A stretch of 64,000 nt of DNA from Prevotella sp. oral taxon 376 (GCF_003043945.1 NZ_PYXG01000002.1:372001-436000), one strand, 5' to 3'. Counted from the first letter of the stretch, positions 17,111-26,316 are shown. Notes: generated by a model not told the origin, from the sequence alone. Numbers and translations are program-made.

Positions 17111-18348
17111 TGAACTATGCAAACCTCTTTAAAATAGCGTTGAGAGCCATCTCGGCCAACAAAACCCGATCATTCCTCACGGCTCTCGGCATCATCATCG
17201 GCGTGGCTTCCGTCATCACCATGCTCGCCATCGGTCAAGGTTCCAAGAAGAGTATTCAAGCGAACATAGCGGAGATGGGCTCTAACATGATCATGATCTC
17301 GCCCGGGGCCGACATGCGCGGAGGCGTGAGGCAAGACCCGTCGGCCATGCAGACGCTGAAGATTACTGACTACGAGGCTATCAAGAACGAGTGCAATTAT
17401 ATCAAGGCAATAAGCCCAACCGTCAACAGCTCCGGCCAATGGATCTACGGAAACAATAATACGCAGTCTACAATCTATGGAGTTAACCGCGACTACCTTG
17501 AGATACGGCAGCTCTCTGTGGCAGATGGAGAGATGTTTTCCGATACGGACATCAAGGCCAGCGCCAAGGTGTGCGTGCTCGGGCAGACGGTCGTAGACTA
17601 CCTGTTCCCCGACGGCAAGGATCCCGTAGGCAAGGTTATCCGCTTCGGAACGATTCCATTCCGCGTGGTGGGCGTACTCAAGAAGAAAGGCTATAACTCC
17701 ATGGGAATGGATCAGGACAATCTTGTTCTGGCGCCATACACCACGGTCATGAAGCGCATCCTTGCCCAGACCTATCTCGGCGGCATCAACTGCTCGGCCA
17801 TCACGGAAGGGGTTACAAGCAAGGCTACGGAGGAAATCACCTCTATTCTGCGCAGGAACCATAAGCTGAAGGAAGCCACGGAAGAAGCGGAAGGCGACGA
17901 TGACGACTTCAATATCCGCTCACAGGAAGAGCTTTCCAGCATGATGAACTCCACCACCGACATGCTGACCATTCTCTTGGGCTGCGTGGCGGGCATCTCT
18001 TTGATTGTCGGCGGCATCGGCATCATGAACATCATGTATGTGTCTGTTACCGAGCGCACCCGCGAGATAGGCCTGCGCATGAGCGTCGGTGCCCGTGGCA
18101 TCGACATCCTGAACCAGTTCCTGATAGAGGCAATCCTGCTAAGTGTAACCGGAGGAATCATCGGAGTGCTCCTCGGAGTCGGTGCCTCGTATGCCGTCAA
18201 CGCGTTTGCCCACTGGCCAATATCCATCCAGCCTTGGAGTATCATCATGAGTTTTGCGGTCTGCACCTTCACGGGAGTCTTCTTCGGATGGTATCCAGCC
18301 AAGAAAGCCGCACGGCTCGACCCCATCGAAGCTATCAGATACGAATAA
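17110..18348 (+). CDS. MacB-type ABC transporter permease (FtsX family)
   Basis: 412 residues. The first transmembrane helix (about 18-42, TRSFLTALGIIIGVASVITM) is followed by a large MacB_PCD periplasmic domain (about 45-285, with MGSNMIMISPGADM) and a C-terminal FtsX domain with three helices (about 288-405; GIGIMNIMYVSVTERTREIG). This is the mechanotransmission type of ABC permease, which drives export from the periplasm through the TolC-like duct. With the three upstream genes it makes a complete tripartite exporter; antibiotics, peptides or siderophores are possible substrates, but nothing in sequence chooses. A family A repeat array lies 44 bp past its stop. Confidence 0.94.
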   Translation: MNYANLFKIALRAISANKTRSFLTALGIIIGVASVITMLAIGQGSKKSIQANIAEMGSNMIMISPGADMRGGVRQDPSAMQTLKITDYEAIKNECNYIKAISPTVNSSGQWIYGNNNTQSTIYGVNRDYLEIRQLSVADGEMFSDTDIKASAKVCVLGQTVVDYLFPDGKDPVGKVIRFGTIPFRVVGVLKKKGYNSMGMDQDNLVLAPYTTVMKRILAQTYLGGINCSAITEGVTSKATEEITSILRRNHKLKEATEEAEGDDDDFNIRSQEELSSMMNSTTDMLTILLGCVAGISLIVGGIGIMNIMYVSVTERTREIGLRMSVGARGIDILNQFLIEAILLSVTGGIIGVLLGVGASYAVNAFAHWPISIQPWSIIMSFAVCTFTGVFFGWYPAKKAARLDPIEAIRYE

Positions 18349-18391
18349 GGCTTAATACTGAGGGCTGGCACAATGACTTCTTCTGGTGTAA

Positions 18392-18474
18392 TTACAAGCA
18401 GCTTGTAACATGATTACAAGCCGCTGGTAACAGCATTACAAACGCTTAGTAACAGCATTGCCAACCGCTGGTAA
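18392..18474. repeat. Family A palindrome array, four 17-bp units at 22-bp period
   Basis: Units begin at 18392, 18414, 18436 and 18458; the first is TTACAAGCAGCTTGTAA, identical to the third unit of the 3-kb array and the first of the 42.6-kb array. Linkers are CATGA, CAGCA and CAGCA. The array fills the gap between two convergent genes (stops at 18348 and 18506), which lacks an ordinary hairpin-plus-T terminator. Confidence 0.93.
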
Positions 18475-18505
18475 TTTCACGAAAGAGATTTTGGCTGTCT
18501 CCGCC

Positions 18506-19147
18506 TTATAGCCGTAACAGTTCTTCCGGGCTGCTGATAAACCTCTCGGCACCATGTGCCAACAGGAATTCCCGCGTCCTGAAGCCCCACAAGACGCTGA
18601 TACAAGGCATGCCGCTATTCTTAGCCGTCATGATGTCTACTTCACTATCGCCTATATACACGGCATGATCAGTGCTTGTCCCCAGCTGCCGCAGGGCTTC
18701 CCTGACCGTATCCGGAGCGGGCTTCTTGCGGATATTCTCTCTCTCGCCGATAGCCACCGAAACATAATCTCCAAAGAAATGACGGCAAAGACTCTGTGTG
18801 GCCGCATAGAACTTGTTACTCACGATAGCAAGATTCTTATCCTGCGACTTGAGCTTTTTCAACATTTGCAAAACACCGGGGTAAGGCATTGTCGTGTCGA
18901 GGTTATGCACCAGATAATGCTCCCGGAATGTCGCAAAGGTCTCCTCGAACTTCGGATTCTCCAATCCCGCGGGGATGGCTCTCTCCATCAGCTTCTTAAC
19001 CCCGTTGCCCACGAACTGGCGGACTTCATCCAGGGTTCTTTCCGGCATCCCGTGCAAACGCAAGGCATAATTCGTACTGATATACAAATCGTTCAGGGAA
19101 TCAAGCAATGTCCCGTCTAAGTCAAATATATAGGTATCGTATCTCAT
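18506..19147 (-). CDS. gph: HAD-family phosphatase, phosphoglycolate phosphatase-like
   Basis: 213 residues from MRYDTYIFDLDGTLLDS; an upstream in-frame ATG at 19198 lies beyond the -7 box (19171-19178) and is rejected. HAD motif I is DLDGT with nucleophile Asp9 and acid/base Asp11; motif II is the Ser of IVSNK; motif III Lys in KPAPD; motif IV GDSEVD. The alpha-helical cap after motif I makes it subclass IA, the Gph/PGP type. 2-phosphoglycolate is the usual substrate, but other small phosphates cannot be excluded. Single gene, convergent with the exporter operon. Confidence 0.85.
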   Translation of the reverse strand: MRYDTYIFDLDGTLLDSLNDLYISTNYALRLHGMPERTLDEVRQFVGNGVKKLMERAIPAGLENPKFEETFATFREHYLVHNLDTTMPYPGVLQMLKKLKSQDKNLAIVSNKFYAATQSLCRHFFGDYVSVAIGERENIRKKPAPDTVREALRQLGTSTDHAVYIGDSEVDIMTAKNSGMPCISVLWGFRTREFLLAHGAERFISSPEELLRL

Positions 19148-19170
19148 ATCGCCATCTCTTAAATACTGCA

Positions 19171-19178
19171 CAAATTTA
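19171..19178 (-). promoter_or_regulatory. -7 box (TAAATTTG) for the Gph-like phosphatase
   Basis: Minus-strand TAAATTTG, 23 bases upstream of the ATG at 19147. No clear -33 TTTG is seen. Confidence 0.55.
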
Positions 19179-19222
19179 GAAAAAATATTCCGTAACACTG
19201 AACATAAACCGAAATTTTACAG

Positions 19223-19230
19223 TATCTTTG
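19223..19230 (+). promoter_or_regulatory. mltG -7 box (TATCTTTG)
   Basis: TATCTTTG is a perfect core -7 box, 24 bases before the mltG ATG at 19255. The -33 region is poor. Confidence 0.65.
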
Positions 19231-19254
19231 TAATCGTTTTTGATATACATCATC

Positions 19255-20301
19255 ATGAAAAAGAATCAGAAGAAAAAATACCTCATACCGGCAGGGACCT
19301 GCCTGCTGATAATCGTCGGGATCGTTTACTATTATTTCTTTTCTGCTATCAGCACGAAACCCTATACGCAATATATATATGTGGACGCAGATGACAATAT
19401 CGACTCCATATACACCCATCTCGATTCTATCGTATCCGAACATGGCATGAGAGCCTTCCGCATACTTTCCCGCCACTGTCAATACGAAGACCACATCCGC
19501 ACAGGACGATACGAGATAACAACCTCCATCGGGGCATTCCAGCTTTTCCGTCACATGAAGAACGGCATGCAGAAGCCCGTAAGACTGACCATACCCTCGG
19601 TGCGCACGATGGATAAACTGGCCGCGGAATTGTCAAAGAGGCTGATGCTGGATAGCGCCACCCTCCATAATGCTTTCAACAACGACACTCTCCTTCGACG
19701 AATGGGGTATACGGAGGAAACCATCCCGGCACTGTTCATCCCCAATACTTACGATGTTTACTGGAATATCTCATTGGATAGGTTTCTGGAGAAAATGCAG
19801 GAAGAGAACCAAAAATTCTGGAACGGCAGTCGCACGGCCAAGGCAAAACAACTCAAGCTCTCGCATGTGGAGGTAATCACGCTGGCAAGCATCGTCGATG
19901 AGGAAACCGCAAACGAAGCGGAAAAGCCAAAAGTGGCAGGAATGTACTACAACCGGCTGAACTTCCGTGATAAGGAATATCCTCTGGGAATGCCCCTGCA
20001 AGCCGATCCCACGATCAAGTTTGCCCTGAAAGACTTCGACCTCAGGCGCATCTATCACAACATGCTGAGCGTAAACAGCCCCTACAATACATATAAAAAC
20101 ATAGGACTTCCACCCGGACCGATCCGGATTCCGAGCGTCGCCGGTATTGACGCCGTATTGAATCTTGAGCAGCATAATTATCTCTACATGTGCGCGAAAG
20201 AAGATTTCAGCGGAACACACAATTTTGCGCATACCTATCAAGAGCACTTGCAGAATGCCTCGAAATACTTGAAAGCTTTAAACAGCAGGGGGATAAAATA
20301 G
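19255..20301 (+). CDS. mltG: Endolytic murein transglycosylase MltG
   Basis: 348 residues from MKKNQKKKYL; five further codons upstream would need a TTG start. A basic N-terminus and one membrane helix (about 11-32) anchor the protein in the inner membrane with the body in the periplasm. A LysM-like region is followed by the YceG/MltG catalytic domain: PALFIPNTYDVYW, then LASIVDEETANEAE containing the catalytic glutamate, QADPTIKFAL and GLPPGPIRIPS. MltG cleaves nascent glycan strands and sets their length. Single-gene unit with its own promoter and a terminator 60 bp past the stop. Confidence 0.94.
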   Translation: MKKNQKKKYLIPAGTCLLIIVGIVYYYFFSAISTKPYTQYIYVDADDNIDSIYTHLDSIVSEHGMRAFRILSRHCQYEDHIRTGRYEITTSIGAFQLFRHMKNGMQKPVRLTIPSVRTMDKLAAELSKRLMLDSATLHNAFNNDTLLRRMGYTEETIPALFIPNTYDVYWNISLDRFLEKMQEENQKFWNGSRTAKAKQLKLSHVEVITLASIVDEETANEAEKPKVAGMYYNRLNFRDKEYPLGMPLQADPTIKFALKDFDLRRIYHNMLSVNSPYNTYKNIGLPPGPIRIPSVAGIDAVLNLEQHNYLYMCAKEDFSGTHNFAHTYQEHLQNASKYLKALNSRGIK

Positions 20302-20360
20302 GCTTATCCAAGCCTCCGGCCATGGCATGATCCGACAAGGCGCCAAGCCCCTGCATATAA

Positions 20361-20392
20361 AAAGCCCTCCTCTTCACAGAGGGGGCTTTCCG
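20361..20392 (+). terminator. Probable terminator after mltG
   Basis: AAAGCCCTCCTCT pairs with AGAGGGGGCTTT (one bulge) over 20361-20389. The T tract after it is short (CCGTTTC), so efficiency is uncertain. Confidence 0.6.
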
Positions 20393-21032
20393 TTTCAATG
20401 GGATATTAGCTTCTTAAGGTAAAAAGATTGTATTCAGGATAACATGAACAAATATATACACTTTTTGATAATAACGCAAATAAAAATAGATGTTTTTCAA
20501 CCTTTTCGTCGGAAAAAGTCTCCAAAGGGCCCGTTTTCCTGCGCAAAGTTGCGCATTTTTCTCCCAACAGCCCATTCTTTTCCACCTTTCGAATAAAGTC
20601 CAACAGATTTATTTTTTCTTCACGAAACCTGCTGAAATACATGCAAGCCAGACAGCTTTCATTATTCTGTTTGAGACAGGGAGATCATGACGCCCGATGG
20701 TTCAAATAGTAAGTGGCGGCAGCTTAAAAGATATCAGACAAAAAAATCCTTTACTCAACAAAATCAGATCTACCTGCTTCCGTACGATTCTCAACAGAAA
20801 CTCGGAGAACAACAATAATATTTTTGCCATCAATGAATTTCTTGTTCCGGGCGCTACGGATAAAATCCGCAGAAATGGAAAATGGCCATAGGGCAATCAA
20901 AATGAAACCGAATAGGATCCGCTTTTTCCCAAACAATTCTACTATGAGGATTAAATATGGGTCAATTACCTTACAAGCAATCCTGCATGTATGAAACTTT
21001 CAAGTTTCTGCCATTATTAAAATGATTTTATG
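20393..21032. other. Gene-free interval between mltG and glnS
   Basis: About 640 bp with only short frames (longest 78 codons, minus strand) lacking start context or protein-like composition. Visible structure: TGCGCAAAGTTGCGCA, a 7-bp stem with a 2-nt loop, followed by five T at 20540-20560. I see no tRNA cloverleaf, no family A or B repeat and no clear promoter pair before the glnS -7 box. It may hold a decayed gene or an unrecognised small RNA. Confidence 0.5.
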
Positions 21033-21040
21033 TATCTTTG
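21033..21040 (+). promoter_or_regulatory. glnS -7 box (TATCTTTG)
   Basis: TATCTTTG followed by GC, 26 bases before the ATG at 21067. A clear -33 TTTG is missing at the expected distance. Confidence 0.65.
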
Positions 21041-21066
21041 CAGCGTAATTAAAACTGGTGTTGAAT

Positions 21067-22785
21067 ATGACAACTAAAGAAGAAAACTCAAGCGAAGAGA
21101 AGAAAACCCTCAGCTTTGTAGAGCAACTCGTAGAAGAAGACTTGGCTGAAGGGAAGAATGGAGGCCGCATACAGACGCGCTTCCCGCCAGAGCCAAACGG
21201 TTATCTTCATATCGGCCATGCCAAAGCCATCTGTATGGATTTCGGGGTTGCGGAGAAATATAACGGCATCTGCAATCTTCGTTTCGATGACACCAATCCC
21301 AGTAAGGAAAACACTGAATATGTAGAGAATATACTGGAGGATATCAAATGGTTAGGCTTCAAGTGGGGCAATATTTATTTTGCTTCTGACTATTTCCAGA
21401 AGCTCTGGAACTTTGCAATCTGGATGATAGAACAAGGGCATGCCTATATTGATGAGCAGACCTCAGAACAAATTGCAGAACAGAAAGGAACGCCAACAAC
21501 TCCAGGTGTCGCATCACCTTACCGTAACCGGCCTATTGAGGAGAATTTGGAACTCTTCAAAAAGATGAATACTCCCGAGGCCGCAGAAGGCAGTATGGTA
21601 CTGAGGGCCAAACTCGACATGACCCATCCGAACATGCATTTCCGTGATCCGATCATGTATCGCATCATCCAAACATCGCACCACCGCACGGGAAACAAAT
21701 GGCACGCATACCCTATGTATGACTTCGCGCATGGACAGAGCGACTATTTCGAAGGGGTTACCCATTCTATCTGTACCCTTGAATTTGTTCCCCACCGCCC
21801 TCTTTATGATAAGTTTATCGACTATCTCAAAGAAATGGACGGCACAGCAGACCTGTTACACGACAACCGTCCACGGCAGATAGAGTTTAATCGCCTGAAT
21901 CTTACCTATACGGTTATGTCCAAACGCAAACTCCATACACTCGTGGATGAGCACTTGGTAACTGGATGGGACGATCCCCGCATGCCTACATTATGTGGCA
22001 TGCGCCGTCGGGGATACTCACCGGAATCCATTCGCGCCTTTATTGACAGCATCGGCTATACCAAGTTTGACGCGCTGAACGATGTCGCGTTACTTGAGGC
22101 CGCCGTAAGAGATGATTTGAATAAGAAATCTTGTCGGGTCTCCGCAGTGCTCGATCCTGTAAGGTTGGTCATTACAAACTATCCCGAAGACCAGTCTGAA
22201 GAAATGGAAGCCGTCAATAATCCAGAAAACGAAGCAGATGGCACACATACCATTACATTCTCTAAGAATCTCTGGATTGAGCGTGAAGACTTCATGATTG
22301 ATGCCCCTAAAAAGTTCTTTCGCCTAACCCCGGGAAAAGAAGTACGCCTGAAGAATGCATACATTATTATGTGTACGGGATGCACACAAGATGCAAACGG
22401 CAACATTACAGAGATACAGGCGACATACGACCCGCAAAGCAAAAGTGGCCTTGAAGGTGCAAACCGCAAGGTAAAGGGCACCTTACATTGGGTTTCGGCC
22501 GAGCATTGCGTAAAGGCTGAAGTCCGCGAATATGACCGATTGTTTTATGTAGAAAACCCGTCCGCCGACGAGAGAGACTTCCATGAGCTCCTGAATCCCG
22601 ACTCCCTGCACATATACACCAACTGCTATGTCGAGAAATATGCTGCAGATAAAATTTCCGGTGAATATCTCCAGTTCCAGCGTATAGGATACTTTATGGC
22701 CGACCCGGACTCAACGGCAGAGCATCCTGTATACAACAAGACTGTCGGTTTGAAAGATACTTGGGCCAAGCAGAATAAACAATAA
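21067..22785 (+). CDS. glnS: Glutaminyl-tRNA synthetase
   Basis: 572 residues from the ATG at 21067; GTG and TTG three and two codons earlier are also in frame. Class I synthetase: the HIGH motif in PPEPNGYLHIGHAKA (about residues 41-55) and a KMSKS-type loop VMSKRKL. The eukaryote-like GlnRS body with its two C-terminal beta-barrels recognising the anticodon is present and full length. A dedicated GlnRS implies that Gln-tRNA need not be made by the GatCAB route. It is the first gene of glnS-TPR-dedA: its TAA is immediately followed by the next ATG. Confidence 0.97.
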   Translation: MTTKEENSSEEKKTLSFVEQLVEEDLAEGKNGGRIQTRFPPEPNGYLHIGHAKAICMDFGVAEKYNGICNLRFDDTNPSKENTEYVENILEDIKWLGFKWGNIYFASDYFQKLWNFAIWMIEQGHAYIDEQTSEQIAEQKGTPTTPGVASPYRNRPIEENLELFKKMNTPEAAEGSMVLRAKLDMTHPNMHFRDPIMYRIIQTSHHRTGNKWHAYPMYDFAHGQSDYFEGVTHSICTLEFVPHRPLYDKFIDYLKEMDGTADLLHDNRPRQIEFNRLNLTYTVMSKRKLHTLVDEHLVTGWDDPRMPTLCGMRRRGYSPESIRAFIDSIGYTKFDALNDVALLEAAVRDDLNKKSCRVSAVLDPVRLVITNYPEDQSEEMEAVNNPENEADGTHTITFSKNLWIEREDFMIDAPKKFFRLTPGKEVRLKNAYIIMCTGCTQDANGNITEIQATYDPQSKSGLEGANRKVKGTLHWVSAEHCVKAEVREYDRLFYVENPSADERDFHELLNPDSLHIYTNCYVEKYAADKISGEYLQFQRIGYFMADPDSTAEHPVYNKTVGLKDTWAKQNKQ

Positions 22786-24204
22786 ATGGCATATAACGAC
22801 AATTACTTTGACAGCAAACCTTTCAAGGATATCTTGAAGAGATATGAATCATCAGTCCTTACTGGTGATTCAATCTATTTAGAACCAGACGAATTCACGC
22901 ATATTGCAGAATATTATCAAGAGAATGGCAATACGGAGAAAGCGAAAGAAGCGATAGACCAGGCCCTGAGGCTATTCCCCGGAGCACTCGCCCCACTCCT
23001 TCTGCGCTCGCGTATAGCGTTGATTACCGAACAGGATATCGAGAAAGCCAAGGAATATGCTGCCTGCATTGATGACAAGAGCGACCTTGACTATTATTAT
23101 CTGTACGCGGAAATCATGCTTGCCGATAACCAGATAGAAAAGGCCGACGAATACCTTGAGTCCAAATATGCAGACATAGACGAGGAAGACAAGGAAGATT
23201 ATGTCTTAGATGTGGCTAATCTCTATGCTGACTATGGCTATGCCAATGAGATGGAAAAATGGTTAGAAAGGTCGGAAGACCGGAATTCCACCGACTATCT
23301 TGAGCTCAAAGCCCGCATGGTATTATCAGAAGAAGACTTTGAAGAAGCTGAAAGAATTTATCAAGAACTTACAGAAAAAGAACCCTTCTCATCATATTAT
23401 TGGAACCAACTGGCCACCACACAATTCATGCGCGGCAACATTAGCGACTCCATACAAAGCAGCGAATTCGCCATTGCCATTAATCCTAATGATACCGATG
23501 CTATTGTAAACAAAGCAAACGGGCTTTTTAGCATCCACAATTTAGAAGGCGCTTTAGAATACTATCAGCGCTATGCCAGATTGCATCCGCAAGATCCCAT
23601 GGGCGAAATGTTCGTTGGAACGATTCTTTTAAATCTCGGCAGGTCTGAGGAAACAATACCCCACTTCCGAAAAGCCATAGAACTGGCCGAGGGAGACGAT
23701 GCCCGGCAAGCTGACATGTACAAGCAATTAGCGTTTACATATTCCAATCTCAATGAAATGGACAAAGCTTTGGCCACGATAGACAAAGCATTGGAAAAAG
23801 ACGAGCTCGACGCCAACGAAGCCATGGTCATCAAAGGATACATGGAACTACAACGGCAGAATGTGAAACAGGCCGTAAAATTCTTTACCGCCGCAATCAC
23901 CAATTCTAAAGAAAATCCGGAAATTGTTTTCCGCATTGCGGTTTCCGTTTTTGAAAATGGTTACCAAGTGCTGTGCTACAGGTTACTCTCACATCTGTTC
24001 GCGATGGTGCCTGATGACTGGGAAGATGGCTATGCCTATATGGCCTATTGCTGCAAGTCTTTAGGAAAACAAGACGAATATGAGCTATATCTTAAGATTG
24101 CCTGTGATAGAAACCCATATGAAGTAAGTATCGCTTTTGAAGACATCTTACCGGAAGACTTAGATGAAAAAAAGTATTACAATTATTTAATAGAAAAGAA
24201 ATGA
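22786..24204 (+). CDS. Tetratricopeptide-repeat protein
   Basis: 472 residues, strongly acidic, no signal peptide, so cytoplasmic. At least seven TPR-like helical pairs are visible, for example AEYYQENGNTEKAKEAIDQA (near 44), YYWNQLATTQFMRGNISDSI, AIVNKANGLFSIHNLEGALE and KQLAFTYSNLNEMDKALATI. TPR solenoids are protein-binding scaffolds; no catalytic domain is attached. Its ATG directly follows the glnS stop, and its own stop overlaps the DedA start (ATGA), so the three are coupled. A function linked to glnS is not implied by sequence. Confidence 0.88.
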   Translation: MAYNDNYFDSKPFKDILKRYESSVLTGDSIYLEPDEFTHIAEYYQENGNTEKAKEAIDQALRLFPGALAPLLLRSRIALITEQDIEKAKEYAACIDDKSDLDYYYLYAEIMLADNQIEKADEYLESKYADIDEEDKEDYVLDVANLYADYGYANEMEKWLERSEDRNSTDYLELKARMVLSEEDFEEAERIYQELTEKEPFSSYYWNQLATTQFMRGNISDSIQSSEFAIAINPNDTDAIVNKANGLFSIHNLEGALEYYQRYARLHPQDPMGEMFVGTILLNLGRSEETIPHFRKAIELAEGDDARQADMYKQLAFTYSNLNEMDKALATIDKALEKDELDANEAMVIKGYMELQRQNVKQAVKFFTAAITNSKENPEIVFRIAVSVFENGYQVLCYRLLSHLFAMVPDDWEDGYAYMAYCCKSLGKQDEYELYLKIACDRNPYEVSIAFEDILPEDLDEKKYYNYLIEKK

Positions 24205-24842
24205 ACTGGCTATCAACCCTCTTGGGAAATCTGAATTATGGAACCATCTTCTTTCTGATGTTATTGGAAAGTACGGTTATTCCCGTCCCTTCAGAGTTCG
24301 TAGTGTCGCCGGCAGCCTATCATGCCGCCGGTGGGAACCTCAATATTTTCCTTGTCATCTTATTTGCAACAATCGGTGCAGATTGTGGTGCGACAATCAA
24401 CTATCTTGCAGGATATTATCTCGGGCGGCCCATCATCTATAAGTTCGCAAACAGCCGTTGGGGGCATGCTTGCCTGCTGAACCAGGAAAAGGTAGAGAAG
24501 AGCGAGAAATACTTCTATGATCATGGCATCGCAGCAACCCTTACAGGCCGACTTATACCAGGAATCCGCCACCTGATTTCCATCCCCGCGGGCTTGGCAA
24601 AGATGAAATATTGGCAGTTTCTGCTCTATACGACCCTGGGGGCAGGCGCATGGAACTGCATTCTTGCTGCTCTTGGCTGGTATCTCCACTCTATTGTTCC
24701 AGAAGACCAGTTGACAAATAAGATTATGGAATACAGCGATTACATCAAGGTAATCATAATGGCGCTAATAGGTATCGCATTCGTCTATTTCCTCGTAAAA
24801 TGGTATATCAAGCGCAAAAAGGGCATCCGTGGAGAAGAATGA
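24201..24842 (+). CDS. DedA-family membrane protein
   Basis: 213 residues. The DedA/SNARE-associated (VTT) family signature is clear: ESTVIPVPSEFVVSPAAYHA near the N-terminus and FYDHGIAATLTGRLIPGIRH centrally, followed by SIPAGLAKMKYWQF. Five or six hydrophobic segments with two re-entrant loops are expected. Recent work on the family assigns undecaprenyl-phosphate or phospholipid flipping; the Glu and Arg residues needed for transport (ESTVIP, TGRLIPG) are present. The start overlaps the TPR stop by 4 bp. The stop (24840-24842) directly abuts the stop of the convergent manC gene with no spacer. Confidence 0.92.
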   Translation: MNWLSTLLGNLNYGTIFFLMLLESTVIPVPSEFVVSPAAYHAAGGNLNIFLVILFATIGADCGATINYLAGYYLGRPIIYKFANSRWGHACLLNQEKVEKSEKYFYDHGIAATLTGRLIPGIRHLISIPAGLAKMKYWQFLLYTTLGAGAWNCILAALGWYLHSIVPEDQLTNKIMEYSDYIKVIIMALIGIAFVYFLVKWYIKRKKGIRGEE

Positions 24843-25913
24843 CTATTTATCTTCTCCACTGAATTGTTTGATTCGTTGCTCCTCAGATAAGTTGCATATC
24901 AATAAAGTGCCGTCTTTCTCAGCAACGATATAATTGTCAAGCCCCTGTATAACTACATGGCTCTCCTGAGTAGTGTGCACTATGCAGTTATGGCTATCAT
25001 ACATTTCTATATTCTCTCCTATGAGGCTATTGCCATAAAGGTCTTTCTTGGTCTGCATCAGGAGACTTCCCCAAGTGCCGAGGTCGCTCCAACCGAATTC
25101 CGCCGGACATACAAAGATTTCCTCTGCCCGCTCCATAATGGCATAATCCACCGAGATACTGGCACACTCCGGATACCTGCGATTGATTTCTTCCTGTTCT
25201 TCAGGCGTCCCGTAAATGGGACGCAGGCTTTCAAACACCTTTGCTATGGAGGGGGCATAGACACGAAAAGCATTCACGATGGTACTTGCACTCCAGATGA
25301 AAATTCCCGCATTCCAGAAATAATCTTTATTCTTGATATACTGAATGGCGGTCGGTAAGTCGGGCTTTTCACGGAAACTGTCTACCCGGAAGATTTCTTT
25401 CTGGCGGGGAGAGCTCAAGGATAGGTCGGCTTTAATGTATCCATATCCCGTCTCCGGACGGTTCGGCTTCATGCCCAAGGTTACAATGGCATCGGTCTCC
25501 CGCGTGAAATTCAAGCACAACTGAATGATCCGCCTGAATTCATTTTCATCCGTAACGATGTGGTCGCTGGGAGAAACCACGATATTCGCCTTATTGTCCT
25601 GCGATTTGATTCGCCAACTGACATAGGCAATACAGGGAGCCGTATTGCGACGGCATGGCTCAAGGAGAATCTGGCTTTGGGGCACTTCCGGCAATTGTTC
25701 CTTGACAATATCTGCATATCTGGCATTTGTTACCACCCACACATTTCGTGGATTACAGACATCTTGAAAGCGTTGATAGGTAAGTTGAAGCAACGACTTC
25801 CCCACTCCTAGCACATCGATAAACTGCTTCGGCTTGTCCGTGGTACTCATGGGCCAGAACCTGCTACCCACTCCACCTGCCATAATGACCAGATGACTGT
25901 TAGTATTCTCCAT
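24843..25913 (-). CDS. manC: Mannose-1-phosphate guanylyltransferase
   Basis: 356 residues from MENTNSHLVIMAGG; the frame extends 47 codons upstream across the promoter, which is rejected. Forms GDP-mannose from mannose-1-phosphate and GTP for capsule, LPS or glycoprotein glycans. Seen: nucleotide-binding GGVGSRFWPMSTTDKPKQF (about 13-31), VVSPSDHIV, and sugar-phosphate region ETGYGYIK and EKPD. It is the single-domain form, without the phosphomannose isomerase extension of bifunctional ManC. No glycan cluster surrounds it. Confidence 0.93.
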   Translation of the reverse strand: MENTNSHLVIMAGGVGSRFWPMSTTDKPKQFIDVLGVGKSLLQLTYQRFQDVCNPRNVWVVTNARYADIVKEQLPEVPQSQILLEPCRRNTAPCIAYVSWRIKSQDNKANIVVSPSDHIVTDENEFRRIIQLCLNFTRETDAIVTLGMKPNRPETGYGYIKADLSLSSPRQKEIFRVDSFREKPDLPTAIQYIKNKDYFWNAGIFIWSASTIVNAFRVYAPSIAKVFESLRPIYGTPEEQEEINRRYPECASISVDYAIMERAEEIFVCPAEFGWSDLGTWGSLLMQTKKDLYGNSLIGENIEMYDSHNCIVHTTQESHVVIQGLDNYIVAEKDGTLLICNLSEEQRIKQFSGEDK

Positions 25914-25933
25914 AACATTCAGTATTATTGGCA

Positions 25934-25963
25934 CAAATATAGGCAAAAAAAACCAGACCCAAA
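25934..25963 (-). promoter_or_regulatory. manC promoter
   Basis: Minus-strand -7 TATATTTG (25941-25934) with -33 TTTG (25963-25960), 18 bp apart. Start site near 25930, leader about 17 nt. Confidence 0.75.
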
Positions 25964-25980
25964 AATATTCGCCGGAATAT

Positions 25981-26316
25981 TTACCCAAACAGGGAAAGGA
26001 CGCTACCGTTATCAGCGCCGGCCGACTCTTCCCCTCGCTGTTCATCCATCGCAAAGTTCAGTATCAACTGTCGTGCCTTTCCAGACTTCATGTTCAGGCG
26101 ATAGCGTCCCCTGATCTTTGCTTTTTCTATTATCGAACCAGGGTTTTTCGAATGTCTCGTAAGAAACTTCGCCACATCCTTATGAACTGCTTCAAAGTCC
26201 TCTGGCTCAAAGAGTGAATTACAGGCATTGAATACATGACGGGCAATCTTCATGATCGAGATTCCCTCATCGTCAACTTCCCGCAATACGCGAATAATCT
26301 CCTTGTCGTAATTCAC
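25981..26316 (-). CDS. Conserved Bacteroidales small protein, winged-helix-like (hypothetical)
   Basis: 111 residues, no signal peptide. I recognise the type: Bacteroidales genomes carry a small conserved protein with the same opening (MNYDKEIIRVLREVDDEGIS) and the block MKIARHVFNACNSLF, followed by KFLTRHSKNPGSIIEK and RGRYRLNM. The helix-turn-helix-like order (DDEGISIMKIARHVFNA) plus a basic wing-like segment suggests nucleic acid binding, but this is inference. Its start has no good promoter in the 70 bp to the terminator of the upstream winged-helix gene, so it may depend on read-through. Confidence 0.8.
   Translation of the reverse strand: MNYDKEIIRVLREVDDEGISIMKIARHVFNACNSLFEPEDFEAVHKDVAKFLTRHSKNPGSIIEKAKIRGRYRLNMKSGKARQLILNFAMDEQRGEESAGADNGSVLSLFG

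Noticed and set aside
20406..20642. 78-codon minus-strand frame in the gap before glnS
   Set aside because: No matching promoter or ribosome site and no family similarity; kept only as part of the interval note.
20393..21032. tRNA gene in the large gap
   Set aside because: No GGTTCGAAT-type T loop with matching acceptor arms on either strand.
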